Assembly: GCF_958298935.1 (NCBI RefSeq)
Contig: NC_084933.1
Location: forward strand, 8,973,001 to 9,037,000
Direction: 5' to 3'
From: Phragmites australis
Taxonomy: Eukaryota; Streptophyta; Magnoliopsida; Poales; Poaceae
Length of the DNA: 64,000 nt
Shown piece by piece: positions 45,536 to 55,699 of this stretch (its first letter is position 1; every line of letters starts with the position of its first letter). The notes under the pieces are model-generated. The model ran no database searches. It saw only the letters and a program-made list of their open reading frames with translations, and was not told where the DNA came from. The position numbers and the translations under genes were made by a program.

Positions 45536-46455
45536 CAGTGATATGGACATGCTGCATGAGACTACAATTTGTATCGACCAACTTCGATATGAAGGATCTT
45601 TGTGAAGCCTCTTTTGTTTTGGGCATTGAGATTCACCAGGTCAGGTCCAAAGGGGTATTATGTCTATCCCAGAGGGCTTATTTGACAAAGTTCTCAAAAG
45701 GTATAACATGCATAATTGTTCTACATCACCTACTCCTATTGTTAAAGGGAATAAATTTGGTTCATTCTAATCCCTGAGGAATCAACTAGAAGCTGATCAG
45801 ATGAAGATGATTCCTTATGCTTTGGTAGTCGGGAGCATTACATACACTTAGGTTTGCACTAATCCCAACTTAGCTTATATAACAGGGATGTTAGGCAGAT
45901 ATCAGCCAAATCCAGGATTAGAGAACTAGAAAGTTGTTAAAAACACCTTGTATTATTTACAATGCGCTAAACATTTCATGCTCATATATAAGTGGTTTGA
46001 TAATCTTGAGGTTAAGGGTTATTCGATGCTGACTTCGCGGGGTGCATGGACACAAAGAAGTAGACTTCAAGTTATATTTTCACTCACTGGAGGAGCCATT
46101 TCCTAGAAAGGTCCAATAATCCCTTACTGCATCTTCTACGATGAAATCCAAGTTTGGGGCATGTTATGAGGTCACTAGGCAAGTTGTATGGCTTAAGAAT
46201 TTTATCTCATTGAGAGTGGTTGACAACATAATCATGAACTTTTATCCGGTATTCTTTTTGAGCAACAATTTGTCAAATGATGCTACCAAATACATTGACA
46301 TAAAGTATCATATTGTAAGAGATAGAATTTAGGATCAAACTATTGAGGTCGAGCATATGTACGAAGTCCATGCTTGGCGACGCACTAACTAAAGGCTTAC
46401 CACCCAATATATTTAAAGAACATGTTGCTGATATGGATTTAACTGATAGCCTATG
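45536..46455 (+). pseudogene. Copia-2 RT C-terminus and RNase H
   Basis: Begins inside the RT with FDMKDLCEASFVLGIEIHQV near 45585, i.e. after the lost YxDD box. Then the connection region, LEVKGYSMLTSRG-like remnants near 46008, the WLKNFIS segment near 46190, and YIDIKYHIVRDRI near 46290. Multiple stops and frame changes. Ends near the LTKGLPPNIFKEHVADMDL tail. Confidence 0.8.
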
Positions 46456-46677
46456 ATTATGAGATAATAATTTTAAAGATCTCAGTTTCATGATCCTGGA
46501 TATAAAGGACCATAAGAAAGAAACCAATTCCCAGGGCATAAGTTTCATCCATGTCAAAATGAAATTGTGTGCTATTGATTATGAGGTCTAGTGGCATTTT
46601 GATAGCTGTTGTGATTGCATTGTCTTGGTGCACCATTTTGTTAAGTTGTGGACTAATGATGATTAGTCGTTCGATCA

Positions 46678-46687
46678 GGTGGGAGAA
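46678..46687 (+). other. Polypurine tract of Copia-2
   Basis: GGTGGGAGAA directly before the 3' LTR start TGTTAG. Confidence 0.7.
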
Positions 46688-47178
46688 TGTTAGTTGTGAT
46701 CTCATGCCCTTTGCAACTAACTAACCGAAATTAGGGTATAATGGGCCCACTAATGCGCATGTGATTGGTGGGCACAGCCTTGCTTTGGTTTTGGTCCCGA
46801 TCACCTAGCACCACATATAAAAAGGGGGAACTAGCGGCCAATCAGTCACCCATATCGCATAGGCTCGTGTAAACCTTAAAACTCCGATCTAAATCATGGT
46901 GCTCATGGTGACCAAAGACCAACTACCACCTCAACCCATCAGTGGTGGCTACACCGACACCACCTCATGCTCAACGTCAACTCCGGCGATAACTGAGAAC
47001 ATTTACATCGATGGTTGATATCTTCACCAAAGTACAATACCCTGTCGCGGTTCTACTTTGACCCATCAAGATTGATGGATGGCGTCTACTAATCAAGGTT
47101 TTACTTCTGCTGCTCCTTTGGTGCTTAATACTTTTAGGCTATGATTAGCGACTGATTAGATCACTAAGAACAATAACA
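46688..47178 (+). repeat. 3' LTR of Copia-2
   Basis: Begins TGTTAGTTGTG and ends CAATAACA, with a TATA box in CACATATAAAAAGGGGG near 46813. One copy of the 55-bp unit that is doubled in the 5' LTR. Confidence 0.88.
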
Positions 47179-47601
47179 TCAACTTGTGTTTTATATAGTA
47201 TAGATTAGAGTTGCATAACAAATATTGCATATTGCTAACCGTATATATCAAATACTGATAGATTGTTAGTTATATGCATTAGTACTATATATCAACTACA
47301 CTTGTATTGTTGGATCAATCAACAATGTCAACTATGTTGTTCATCGATCTAGTTTATATTTATACTAGCTAGTTTATACAAATACACGGCAAAGTGGATA
47401 TTGATCAAACAAAAATTGTTGCAAACATAAGTATTTTGAATATGTATGAAAGCTACCTCCATAAGCTCTTGCCATTAGAGATCCACTGCACATACATACT
47501 TCTATTCAAGATACGTCAAATCCAAGTTGCATGAGTTTTAAAGAAAGTGCGATGCACATTGTGGAGAAAAAAAATGCTTCCACATAAACATTTGAAGATG
47601 C
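47179..47601. other. AT-rich spacer between Copia-2 and the CACTA element
   Basis: No gene or repeat recognised. Confidence 0.35.
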
Positions 47602-47619
47602 TAGCACTACTTCTAAAAC

Positions 47620-47835
47620 CCCCTTCACTGCCAGTTTTGGAGCCAGTAGTGGGTAATGGGAAGTGGTAGTCCCCGACTATCACTGACGGTTGGGTGGACC
47701 GACAATGAAAGTGGTCATCACTGCTGGTCGAAACCAATAGCCTGTGGTATCACTACCGACTGGTGGTTTCGGCCGGTAGTGATGTCTAGAGCATCACTGT
47801 CGGCTGAAGCTTTTAGCCGGCAGTGTTTTGCCTCT
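47620..47835. repeat. Left subterminal repeats of the CACTA element
   Basis: Several copies of CACTGCCGGC/GCCGGTAGTGAT-type motifs in both orientations. In CACTA elements these short repeats bind the TNPA-like protein. Confidence 0.7.
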
Positions 47836-48214
47836 CCTCCCTCTCCTCTCTATCCTCCCTGTCTCTCACCTTCTCAATATCTCTATCTCTCTCCTCTCTG
47901 TCCTCCCTCCTTCTCTCCTTGATCTCTCCATCTCTCTCTCCCTCTCAATACATGCATACAATAAGACACATTTTTAGTGTAAATAAATAATAAATACACA
48001 TTATTAATACATAGTAATTCATGTCCTTCATTAATACATAGTAATTAATGTCATTCATTAATATTGTGTCATTTAGCGATATATAAGCAGTCTAACCCCC
48101 TGGTAGACTTCCTCCTTATCGCATACTCTCTACTATAAGGTACGGTGTCATATGAAGATTTGTCCCGCGTTGACAGCTCGATCGGTTCATGAAACTCGCC
48201 GTTTGGGTTGATAA

Positions 48215-48650
48215 CAAGCAGCATTTGTTCTTATCATTTGAACACAAAAGAACCACAACTAGCATTTGTTCTTATCATTTGAACACACAAAAGGACCAAG
48301 GCAGCATCTGTTCTTATCATTTAAACACACAAAAGGACCAAGGCAGCATCTGTTCTTATCATTTGAACACACAAAAGGACCGAGGCAGCATCTGTTGTTA
48401 TCATTTAAACACACAAAAGGACTACAAGCAGCATCTATTCTTAACATTTGAACACACTAAAGGACTGAGGCAGCATCTATTCTTATCATTTAAAGCTCTT
48501 ATCATTTGAACACATAAAAGGACCACAAGCAGCATCTGTTCTTATCATTTGAATACACAAAAGGACCACAAGTAGCATATATTCTTATCATTCTAACACA
48601 CAAAAGGACTAGCCCACAAGCATATGTTCTTATCATTTGAACACACAAGC
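48215..48650. repeat. 42-bp minisatellite
   Basis: About ten units of GCAGCATCTGTTCTTATCAT followed by TTGAACACACAAAAGGACCA and two bases, spaced mostly 42 bp (for example 48301 and 48343), with drift and one partial unit near 48490. Because 42 is a multiple of 3, several frames stay open (14-residue repeats such as SICSYHLNTQKDQG), but there is no sign that they are translated. Confidence 0.88.
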
Positions 48651-48699
48651 AGCTGACCATGAATCAGTACGAACTTGTGCTTAAACCCTAGGAATTGGA

Positions 48700-49060
48700 G
48701 GGGAGAAGGAGATAGAGGGGGAGCCAGGAGGCCTACCTCGATGTCAGGGTGGTGGTCCATGGTGACGACGATGGTGAACGAGGGAACAGGGCATGGCAGC
48801 GCGGGGTCCTTGGCATCGGGGTGGAGGTGGCGGGCTCCTCAGTGTTAGGGTGGTGTTTCTCGGTGATGGCGCCGGTGGACAAGGGTGCAATGCAAGGCAG
48901 CACGGGCTCCTTGGTGTCAGAGAGGAGGCAGTGAGTCCTCGGCGTCATAGTGGTGGTCCTCGGAGACGACAGTGTTGGATGACAGCAGAGGACATGGCAG
49001 CGAGGGCTCCTCGGCGAAGGGAGGCGATTTGGTGGAGGGCACAAGCTAGGAAGGGAAAAA
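48700..49060 (-). other. GC-rich first-exon-like block in the CACTA element
   Basis: A 103-codon minus-strand frame (49044-48733) rich in Pro, Ser and Thr ends near a possible splice donor, CGAG|GTAGGCC. A minus-strand TATA box lies 50 bases upstream at 49095-49102. The layout copies that of the real promoter end of the element at 54236, but the protein is low complexity and unrecognised. Confidence 0.4.
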
Positions 49061-49094
49061 ATTTCTACATGTCAGAGGGCACGAGCGTCGAGCA

Positions 49095-49102
49095 CTTTTA
49101 TA
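49095..49102 (-). promoter_or_regulatory. Internal minus-strand TATA box
   Basis: TATAAAAG on the minus strand, between a cluster of subterminal-type repeats (upstream, 49105-49290) and the GC-rich block (downstream). Confidence 0.45.
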
Positions 49103-49104
49103 GG

Positions 49105-49290
49105 GGAGGACTTTTAGTGCTGGCTCAAGATGACGATCAACAGTGAAAGGGGATCTTCACTGCCGGCTCAATAGGACAACCAGCAGTAAAACATATTTCA
49201 CTACCGGCCCAATAAGTCCATTAGCAGTGAAACAACTTTCACTATCAGTTGAATATGTTCACCAGCAGTGAAACCCTTTCACAGTAGGTG
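49105..49290. repeat. Internal cluster of CACTA subterminal-type repeats
   Basis: At least five copies of TTCACTGCCGGCTCAATAGG-like units and their inverses (CCAGCAGTGAAA). Such clusters normally lie at the ends of a CACTA element; here it is 1.7 kb inside. Confidence 0.65.
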
Positions 49291-49321
49291 CAGGGTGCAA
49301 AAATTTTGACTTAGCTATGCG

Positions 49322-49394
49322 CACGCGCCGAGACTCGAACCCATGATCTGCCCCAAGTAAGACTGAACAATTAAACAGCTATGCTACTCAAGTG
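49322..49394 (-). ncRNA. tRNA-like sequence with pol III A and B boxes
   Basis: On the minus strand TAGCATAGCTGT (49375-49386) matches the A-box consensus at 11 of 12 positions, and GGTTCGAGTCT (49331-49341) matches the B box except the last base. Their spacing is that of a tRNA. The acceptor stem does not pair, so it is a tRNA-derived relic rather than a working tRNA. Confidence 0.4.
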
Positions 49395-49399
49395 TTTTC

Positions 49400-49914
49400 G
49401 GTTGAGTTTGTACTATCTATAATTATTAATATTCTATTGACCCAAACTCCTAATACATATTTATTTAAATTTGAACATCCTATATACCAAAATTAAGTTT
49501 TGTATATACCTAAATTTCATGGTTCAATTTTATAATTCAATGAAAAATTAAAATAAATATGTTCATACCTAAGTTTCTATATTGGGGCTTTCTATATATC
49601 TTAATTTCATCGATAAATATTTTAAATCATTAATTGAAAATAAATATGCTCATAACTATAGCTAATGTAAATCATGTAATATGCAAATAGCAATATACTA
49701 GTGCTATTGCTAATTCATTAAAAATCAAAAATAGTAATACATAGCAATATTGCTTGTGCTATTGCTAATTCATTAAAAATAAAACAAATATGCTCAATAA
49801 TAAAGACATCTTCCACCGTAAACTACATGTTGAAGCTTCCATAACATAAGTGAGGTATAATTGCATCTAAAACAAATTCATACATAGTAAATAATACAAT
49901 TTAGCTACTTTGTC
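49400..49914. other. AT-rich stretch downstream of the transposase
   Basis: No coding region. Includes a short duplicated segment (GCTAATTCATTAAAAATCAAA near 49710 and a close copy near 49760). Confidence 0.4.
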
Positions 49915-52900
49915 TTAATGATTCGCCCTTCAATATGATCACGACGTACATATGGAGGTTCGTCAGTGTCTTCCATGAGACCTAGGTCGACGTTTTCTCC
50001 GAAAGGAGGTAGCGTGTCGAATTAATTGTAGTCTTCCTCGTCAATGACATTTTCCTATGACAATCCTTATTTTTCCTTGAAGAACCACATGACGCTCCTC
50101 CTTGTTAGCCGGGTCCGGGTCCTTAACATTGAAGACCTGCATAACATCATTCGCAAATACAAGTGGTTCTTATTTGTATCCAACAAGTTTTTGGTCCACT
50201 GTAGGGAAACCGTACTTGTTGATCTTCACACCCCTGGGAGTCTGACCCATTGGCACTAGAAAAGTGGAACCTCTAGCACTCCATAGTTGGGCTCTCAGAT
50301 CTCCTCTATGAATCTACAGTAGGTCTCCCTATTTTCATTGCAGTCGTAGGCATCTATATGGACATCGCTATTTTGGTTGGTGCTCTTATTCTCTTAAGCT
50401 CTTGTATAAAATGTATAGCCATTTATGTCATATCCTTGGAATGTGAGAATTGTAATTGACAGTCCATGAGCCAATACATTCAACTGAGCACACTTTATCT
50501 GCTTATCCATCACCTGTCTACGTAACCAGGTGTCAAAATGATCTCGGTGCTCTCGCATGATCCAAACATCGGACTTCCCAAGGTTTCTGGTGCGTAGCAT
50601 CTTCTGGTGTTCTTCGATATACGAGTCCACTACAACTAATTGTTGCATAACTGTGAAATGTTCTTGCGTGAATAAAACGGGGTCGTTAATGTGGAATGAG
50701 TTTGCACCTATCGTCCCTTTCCCCTGTATCCTCCCCTCATGGCGAGATACAGGCACATCAATTGATTTGAGATTCATGTAGTTAACGTAGAAATCAATGA
50801 CCTCCTTGGTTCCCCAACCCTCGGCCATGCAGCATTCTGGCTGATTTTGGTTAAGAACATATTTCTTTAGAACCTCCATGAACCTCTCGAAAGGGTATAT
50901 CTGATTTTGGTTAAGAACATATTTCTTTAGAACCTCCAAGTATCCGTATCTCTTTCACAATGTGAACAATGAGATGCGCCATATATCAAAAAATGATGGA
51001 GGGAACAACACCTCAAGCTGGCATAGAGTCTCAACCACGTCTTCCTATAGCTTATCTAGCTTGGTCGGATCGATTGCCTTCTATGATATTGTGTTGAAGA
51101 ATGAACACAACTTTATGATTGGGTTTCGGACCTTTGGTGGCGGAATACATCTAATTGCAATTGGAAGCATATGCATCATCATCAAATGACAATCATGAGA
51201 CTTAATGCCAGTTAATTTCAAATCTTTCATGTTTACTAGTCTCTTTATGTTGGTGGAGTAACCGGATGGAACTTTGATTCCATGTAAGCACTCCCACATT
51301 GCAATTTTTTCGCCTTGCTTAGACTGTAGCTAGCGGGACCAAGATATTTGTCACCTTCCATATCTTCAGGATGTAGAACTTGTCTGAGTTTCAAACATTT
51401 TAGGTCCTTTCATGCTTGGAGTGTATCCTTTATTTTGCCAGGTATGTCTAGTAACGTAGCAATCAAGATATCACACACGTTCTTCTCAATGTGCATGACA
51501 TCGATTGGTGTGTCGAACCACCAAATCCGGCTGATAAATTAAGTCATAAAAGACATATTTATTTTTAAACATAGGAGCTCTAAGATTAGATTTCATAACA
51601 GGTATACTCCCGTGTCCCTTTCCAAGGATACCCTAAATCCCTTTACCATCTCATGTACATGTCTCCCAGTGCAATGCTTAGAAGGTGATCGACTCTCAAC
51701 TTCCCCATCAAAAGCTCTCTTGTTGCTACGGTACAGGTGATCCTTGCGAAGAAATTTATAATGACATAGGTACACAATTACTTGGTTGTTCTATGGCCAC
51801 AAGCTCTCTGTTTCATCCAAGCAATGCACATATGCACAGTAGTCTTTGACAATCTGGCCTAATACATTGCCAAGGGCTAGCCAATCTTGGATTGTTATGA
51901 ACAACATTGCGTGTAGGGTGAAGTTCTCTCGTTTGTATGCATCCCATACCTACACACCATCGTTCCACAGTACTACAGGATCTTCCATTAATGGTTTCAG
52001 GTAGACATCAATATTGTTGTCAGGTTGTCTCGGCCCTGGTATCAGCACCGACATCATAATCTATTTCTGCTTCATACACAATCAACAAGGAAGGTTGTAG
52101 ATACATAGAGTCACAGGCCAAGTGCTATGACAACTGCTCATGTAGCCGAATGGATTCATCCCATCCGTACTCAACTCAAATCTTATATTCCTCACATCTT
52201 CTGCAAAGAGCTCCTTGCATTTCCTATCAATGTTTCTCCACTATGTAGAATCAGCAAGGTGTCTCAGCATCCCATCATCCTTGCGCTCCTCAGCGTGCCA
52301 TCACATCAGTTTGGCATGCCTTTTATTCGTGAATAAATGCTCCAAACAGGGGACTATAGAAAAATACCACATCACCTTGATGGGAGATCTTTTCTTCTTT
52401 CCTTCACCATCGGTATCATCACCATCGCGCTTGTACCGTGCTGCACCATAGATGAGACACGCTTTCAAGTTTGCATGCTCTTCGCAATACCACATGCAAT
52501 TATTTGGATATGCATGTATTTTCTGCACTTTCAACTACAATGGGCACACAATCTGTTTGCCCTAATATGTGTTTTCTGGTAGCACATTTCCCTTTGGAAG
52601 TAATTTCTTCAAGAATAGTAACAACTCTGTGAAGCTTGTATTAGACCACCCATTTCTTGTCTTTAATTGTAGCAGTGAAAGCACGGTACACAACTTTGTG
52701 TGCTCCTTCTCGCAGCCCTAGAACAACGATGTTTTAGAGTCCTCTACCATATGCTGTAACTTTTGAAGCTCCCTTTCATTGGTGAACTTCACCTCCCCAT
52801 CGCGCACCATCTATTCCAGATCATCAACGTCAGCTTTGACCAACATCTCCTCTAGATCATCATCGACCAACGTATCTCTGCAGACGGCATATCGGTGTAT

Positions 52901-53211
52901 TCGTCGGCTGGCATATCAGTGCACAAGTTTTTGTCTTCTCTTCCAATATATTACCCTTCCTGTACGATCTCAACTTCATCGTGCTCGGTCCAACAGGAAT
53001 AGCAAGGCATAAAGCCCCTTGGCGGCAAGTGAGAATGTATCTGTTGGGTGGTGGAAAACTACTTCTTGTTCTCGCAATCGACGCATGAACATCACATATA
53101 TTGAGACTGTATATTTGACTTGTACGCCGCGGCTGCTACCAGGAAACACTCCACGTCGTTCTTGTACTCCGCACTCACATGGCTCGCATCGTACATCCAT
53201 CTTCTATCCAT
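49915..53211 (-). pseudogene. TNP2-type CACTA transposase
   Basis: Start ATG at 53211 (MDRRWMYDASHVSAEYKNDV), the transposase-associated N-terminal domain. Then HAYPNNCMWYCEEHANLKAC and YGAARYKRDGDD near 52490-52430, the TNP2 core with MWYFSIVPCLEHLF, STDGMNPFGYMSS near 52150 and DPVVLWNDGVQVWDAYKREN near 51950, then KDLKLTGIKSHDCHLMM near 51220 (DUF4218) and the DUF4216 segment from about 50390 to the TAG at 49915-49917. Many stops and frame changes, and a 60-bp internal duplication at 50841-50938. The enzyme excises and inserts the element by its termini. Relatives are roughly 800-1,000 residues, which fits this span without long introns. Confidence 0.85.
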
Positions 53212-54235
53212 CTACAATTATATCATTATTGTAAATCCAAATTCATAACATCTAGAAAATTTTACAATCACAACCAAATAAATTACCTCGTCATCTCCTA
53301 CCGGTAATTTTTCCGGGTTGGAGGAGCCGCCTTTTGTGTGTTTCGCGTCCACTTCCGATGAGTGTTTGTTGGTGTCATCCCTAGTATTTTTTTATTATTA
53401 TCCAATCCTTATGTAGGACTAATGAAGTACAAATGAAAAATAAATACGCTTATACATAAAGTTTCTATGTTGGAGCTTGCTAACTAAATAAAATATAAAA
53501 AATACAATTGTATTGTGATACATACCTAAATATCATGGCGAAATTTTCTAATTCATTAAAAATCAAAATAAATATGCCCACACCTAAATATCATGGGTAA
53601 TTTTTATAATTTATTAAAAATCAACCATAAATATAGACATACCTAAAGTTTCTGTATTGAAGCTTGCTAATTAATTAAAATATAAAAAATATAATTGGAG
53701 CTTGCTACATACCTAAATATCATGGGTAATTTTTATAATTTATTAAAAATCAACTATAAATATAGACATACCTAAAGTTTCTGTATTGAAGCTTGCTAAT
53801 TAATTAAAATATAAAAAATATAATAGGAGTTTGCTATATCATGGCTAAATTTTCTAATTCATTAAAAAACAAAAATAAATATGCTCATACATTTAGCTAA
53901 TGTAAATCAATAATAAAGACACTTTCCACCATAAGCTACTAATTGAATCTTCTATATCATAAATGAGGTATAATTGCATCTACATTGTCTCAAAACATTA
54001 TAGACGTAGGTTTATCTCCATCATTTCAAAATCTAGAGCAATTTAGCAAATAAAATTCAACTAGAAATAGATTGGAGATGAAGTTACATACCTTGGAAGA
54101 CCTAAGGCATGATGATTCCTTAAAATTTTGAAGCTACCAAGAACTTGGTGACCAAAAATGGCCGCCACCAAGCAAGCACGGAGCTCCTCTCTGTTGTGCT
54201 CGAGCTTGGGTAAAGAGAGGGCGAATTTATATAGC
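53212..54235 (-). other. CACTA 5' leader, first exon and AT-rich introns
   Basis: From the promoter at 54236 the minus strand runs through a leader and a donor CTTCCAAG|GTATGT near 54095, then AT-rich sequence with a segment repeated in tandem (AATATCATGGGTAATTTTTA near 53587 and 53718; unit about 131 bp). Near 53400-53285 a short open stretch could be a second exon (donor GACGAG|GTAATT), before the acceptor AATTGTAG that precedes the transposase ATG. Confidence 0.5.
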
Positions 54236-54243
54236 TGAGACAT
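54236..54243 (-). promoter_or_regulatory. TATA box of the CACTA element
   Basis: TATATAAA on the minus strand, about 300 bases inside the right end and just below the subterminal repeats, the usual promoter position for the transposase transcript. Confidence 0.65.
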
Positions 54244-54244
54244 C

Positions 54245-54530
54245 ACTACCGGCTTATATAACCAGTCGACAGTGATGTTCTACTATCACGGCTAGACAGT
54301 GGCTTAAGGTAGCAATGATGAGGGAGGTAGGCATCACTGTGGGCTCAAGCCATCGGCTCACTGCCGGTTCATAAGCTATGATGACTGATTCTTCCCGCGC
54401 GGCTTATGAACATGTAACCTTTCCTTTTCTGAATGGTACACTTTAAGACGTTTAGAATAGAAGAACCGACAATGATGCCATATCACTGCCGACCCATTAG
54501 GAGCTGGCAGTAATGGGACGATATAAAAAG
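54245..54530. repeat. Right subterminal repeats of the CACTA element
   Basis: Repeated ATCACTACCGGCTTATA, ACTGCCGGTTCAT and inverse forms between the TATA box and the right terminus. Confidence 0.7.
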
Positions 54531-54550
54531 GTAGTTTTGTAGTAGTGTAG

Positions 54551-55690
54551 GGAGTATTGATCAGGGGAAGAAAATATGCTATGGCCTTGCTTCTCTTCTC
54601 AGTAACAAAGCAGAGAATTAATGGCTCCGATTAGTAGGCATGAAAGCGATGCCAATTGTCTTGCTAATCGATACAAAAAGTGAAATAAGTAATGGTACTA
54701 GTTATTTTGTAGGGCTAGTTATAAGGTGTAAGTATTTAGTTCATAGTTGCATGATGTCGGATTTTGTTACATCTCCATTACTATTTATCCTTTATGGTTT
54801 TCCCAATAACAATTGTGCGCCCTCCTTCGGATGTCTCCAACAATTCATCTCGGCTAGCTATAGGCCACATCGGATTTTTACCTATGTGGAGTAGAATATT
54901 AGATATATAGCCTTATCCCAATATATTTAGAATTCCAAATAAATCCTAAAGGTCCAACTAAGTGGAGGTGGGGATGTATCTTTTAGTCCTACCTTGTTAG
55001 TAGAGGTGGAGGAACAGCAACTTAAAAGGAATTCTCTCTTTCACCCACTTAACATGTGTGGATGAAAAGACTAGGAGAACATGCGCTTGCTCGCTCGCCT
55101 CTCTATGCCTAAGGTGTGGGCAAAGTGCGCATGGTACTTGCATGAATGGTCTGCCAAAATCAGGTCCAGTATCTTGCGCAGGTGGGCCTACTTTTGTAGT
55201 TTTGTTTTTTTTTTTGCTGCGTGAAAATTGTGTCAATTAAGAATCTAATCGTGGCATGTAACCGAGTCTAATCGAGGTGCATCTCAATTGCATAATTCTC
55301 TCTGTATATCTGCGAGCCACCGCCACAAATCATATATGCCATTAGGGTTTTGCCTATTTTATCTATACTGTGTTATCGCATGTATGTGTACTCAATCCGC
55401 CGCACTAGCATGCACCGATGAATGGGAGAGTAGGTCTCTGGAACCCGTCACTCTTGGGATCTTGCAACGGGAGAGGGAAAATAAGGTTTTTAGGAAGCGT
55501 TCGCCGTGACTGCTCACGATCTACTTCCTCTATATAATTGTGATCTGCTTCGTCTACTTCATTTTCGTCATCATCTACTGCATCTCCATGGGGGCCTCTG
55601 TATCTCACATTGTTGTCAGGTATGAACACTACGATCTATTATATATTAGATACTGACGATGAGTAGTACCGAACTACTATATCTGGATAC
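54551..55690. other. Unassigned sequence between CACTA and Gypsy-5
   Basis: Mixed composition, no recognised gene. A 74-codon acidic minus-strand frame (55629-55405; DDDENEVDEADHNYIEE) and a 79-codon frame (55236-54997) show no family resemblance. Confidence 0.3.
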
Positions 55691-55699
55691 CTCAGGGTT

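Larger units (their letters stand above)
32675..47178 (+). mobile_element. Copia-2: Ty1/copia element hosting other insertions
   Basis: Two related LTRs (32675-33198 and 46688-47178), a primer site, gag, zinc knuckle/protease, integrase and RNase H in copia order. Gypsy-2 splits it between gag and protease, and a Gypsy-3 fragment sits between integrase and the C-terminal RT. Much of the RT, including the YxDD box, is missing. All frames are broken. Confidence 0.88.
47605..54547 (-). mobile_element. CACTA (En/Spm) DNA transposon, 6.9 kb, TAG target duplication
   Basis: The left end is CACTACTTCTAAAACC and the right end is the complement of CACTACTACAAAACTACC. TAG is present on both sides (47602-47604 and 54548-54550), the 3-bp target of CACTA elements. 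Subterminal repeats of the type ATCACTGCCGGCT occur in both ends. A decayed TNP2-type transposase reads on the minus strand at 53211-49915. Confidence 0.9.

Noticed and set aside
48189..48509. 106-codon frame of 14-residue repeats as a repeat-protein gene
   Set aside because: It is a minisatellite with open frames on both strands, no promoter or conserved start, inside a CACTA element.
48215..48650. CRISPR-like regular repeats
   Set aside because: The units are contiguous with no unique spacers, and this is a plant genome.
49322..49394. Functional tRNA gene
   Set aside because: Pol III boxes fit, but the acceptor arm does not pair and no clear anticodon stem forms.
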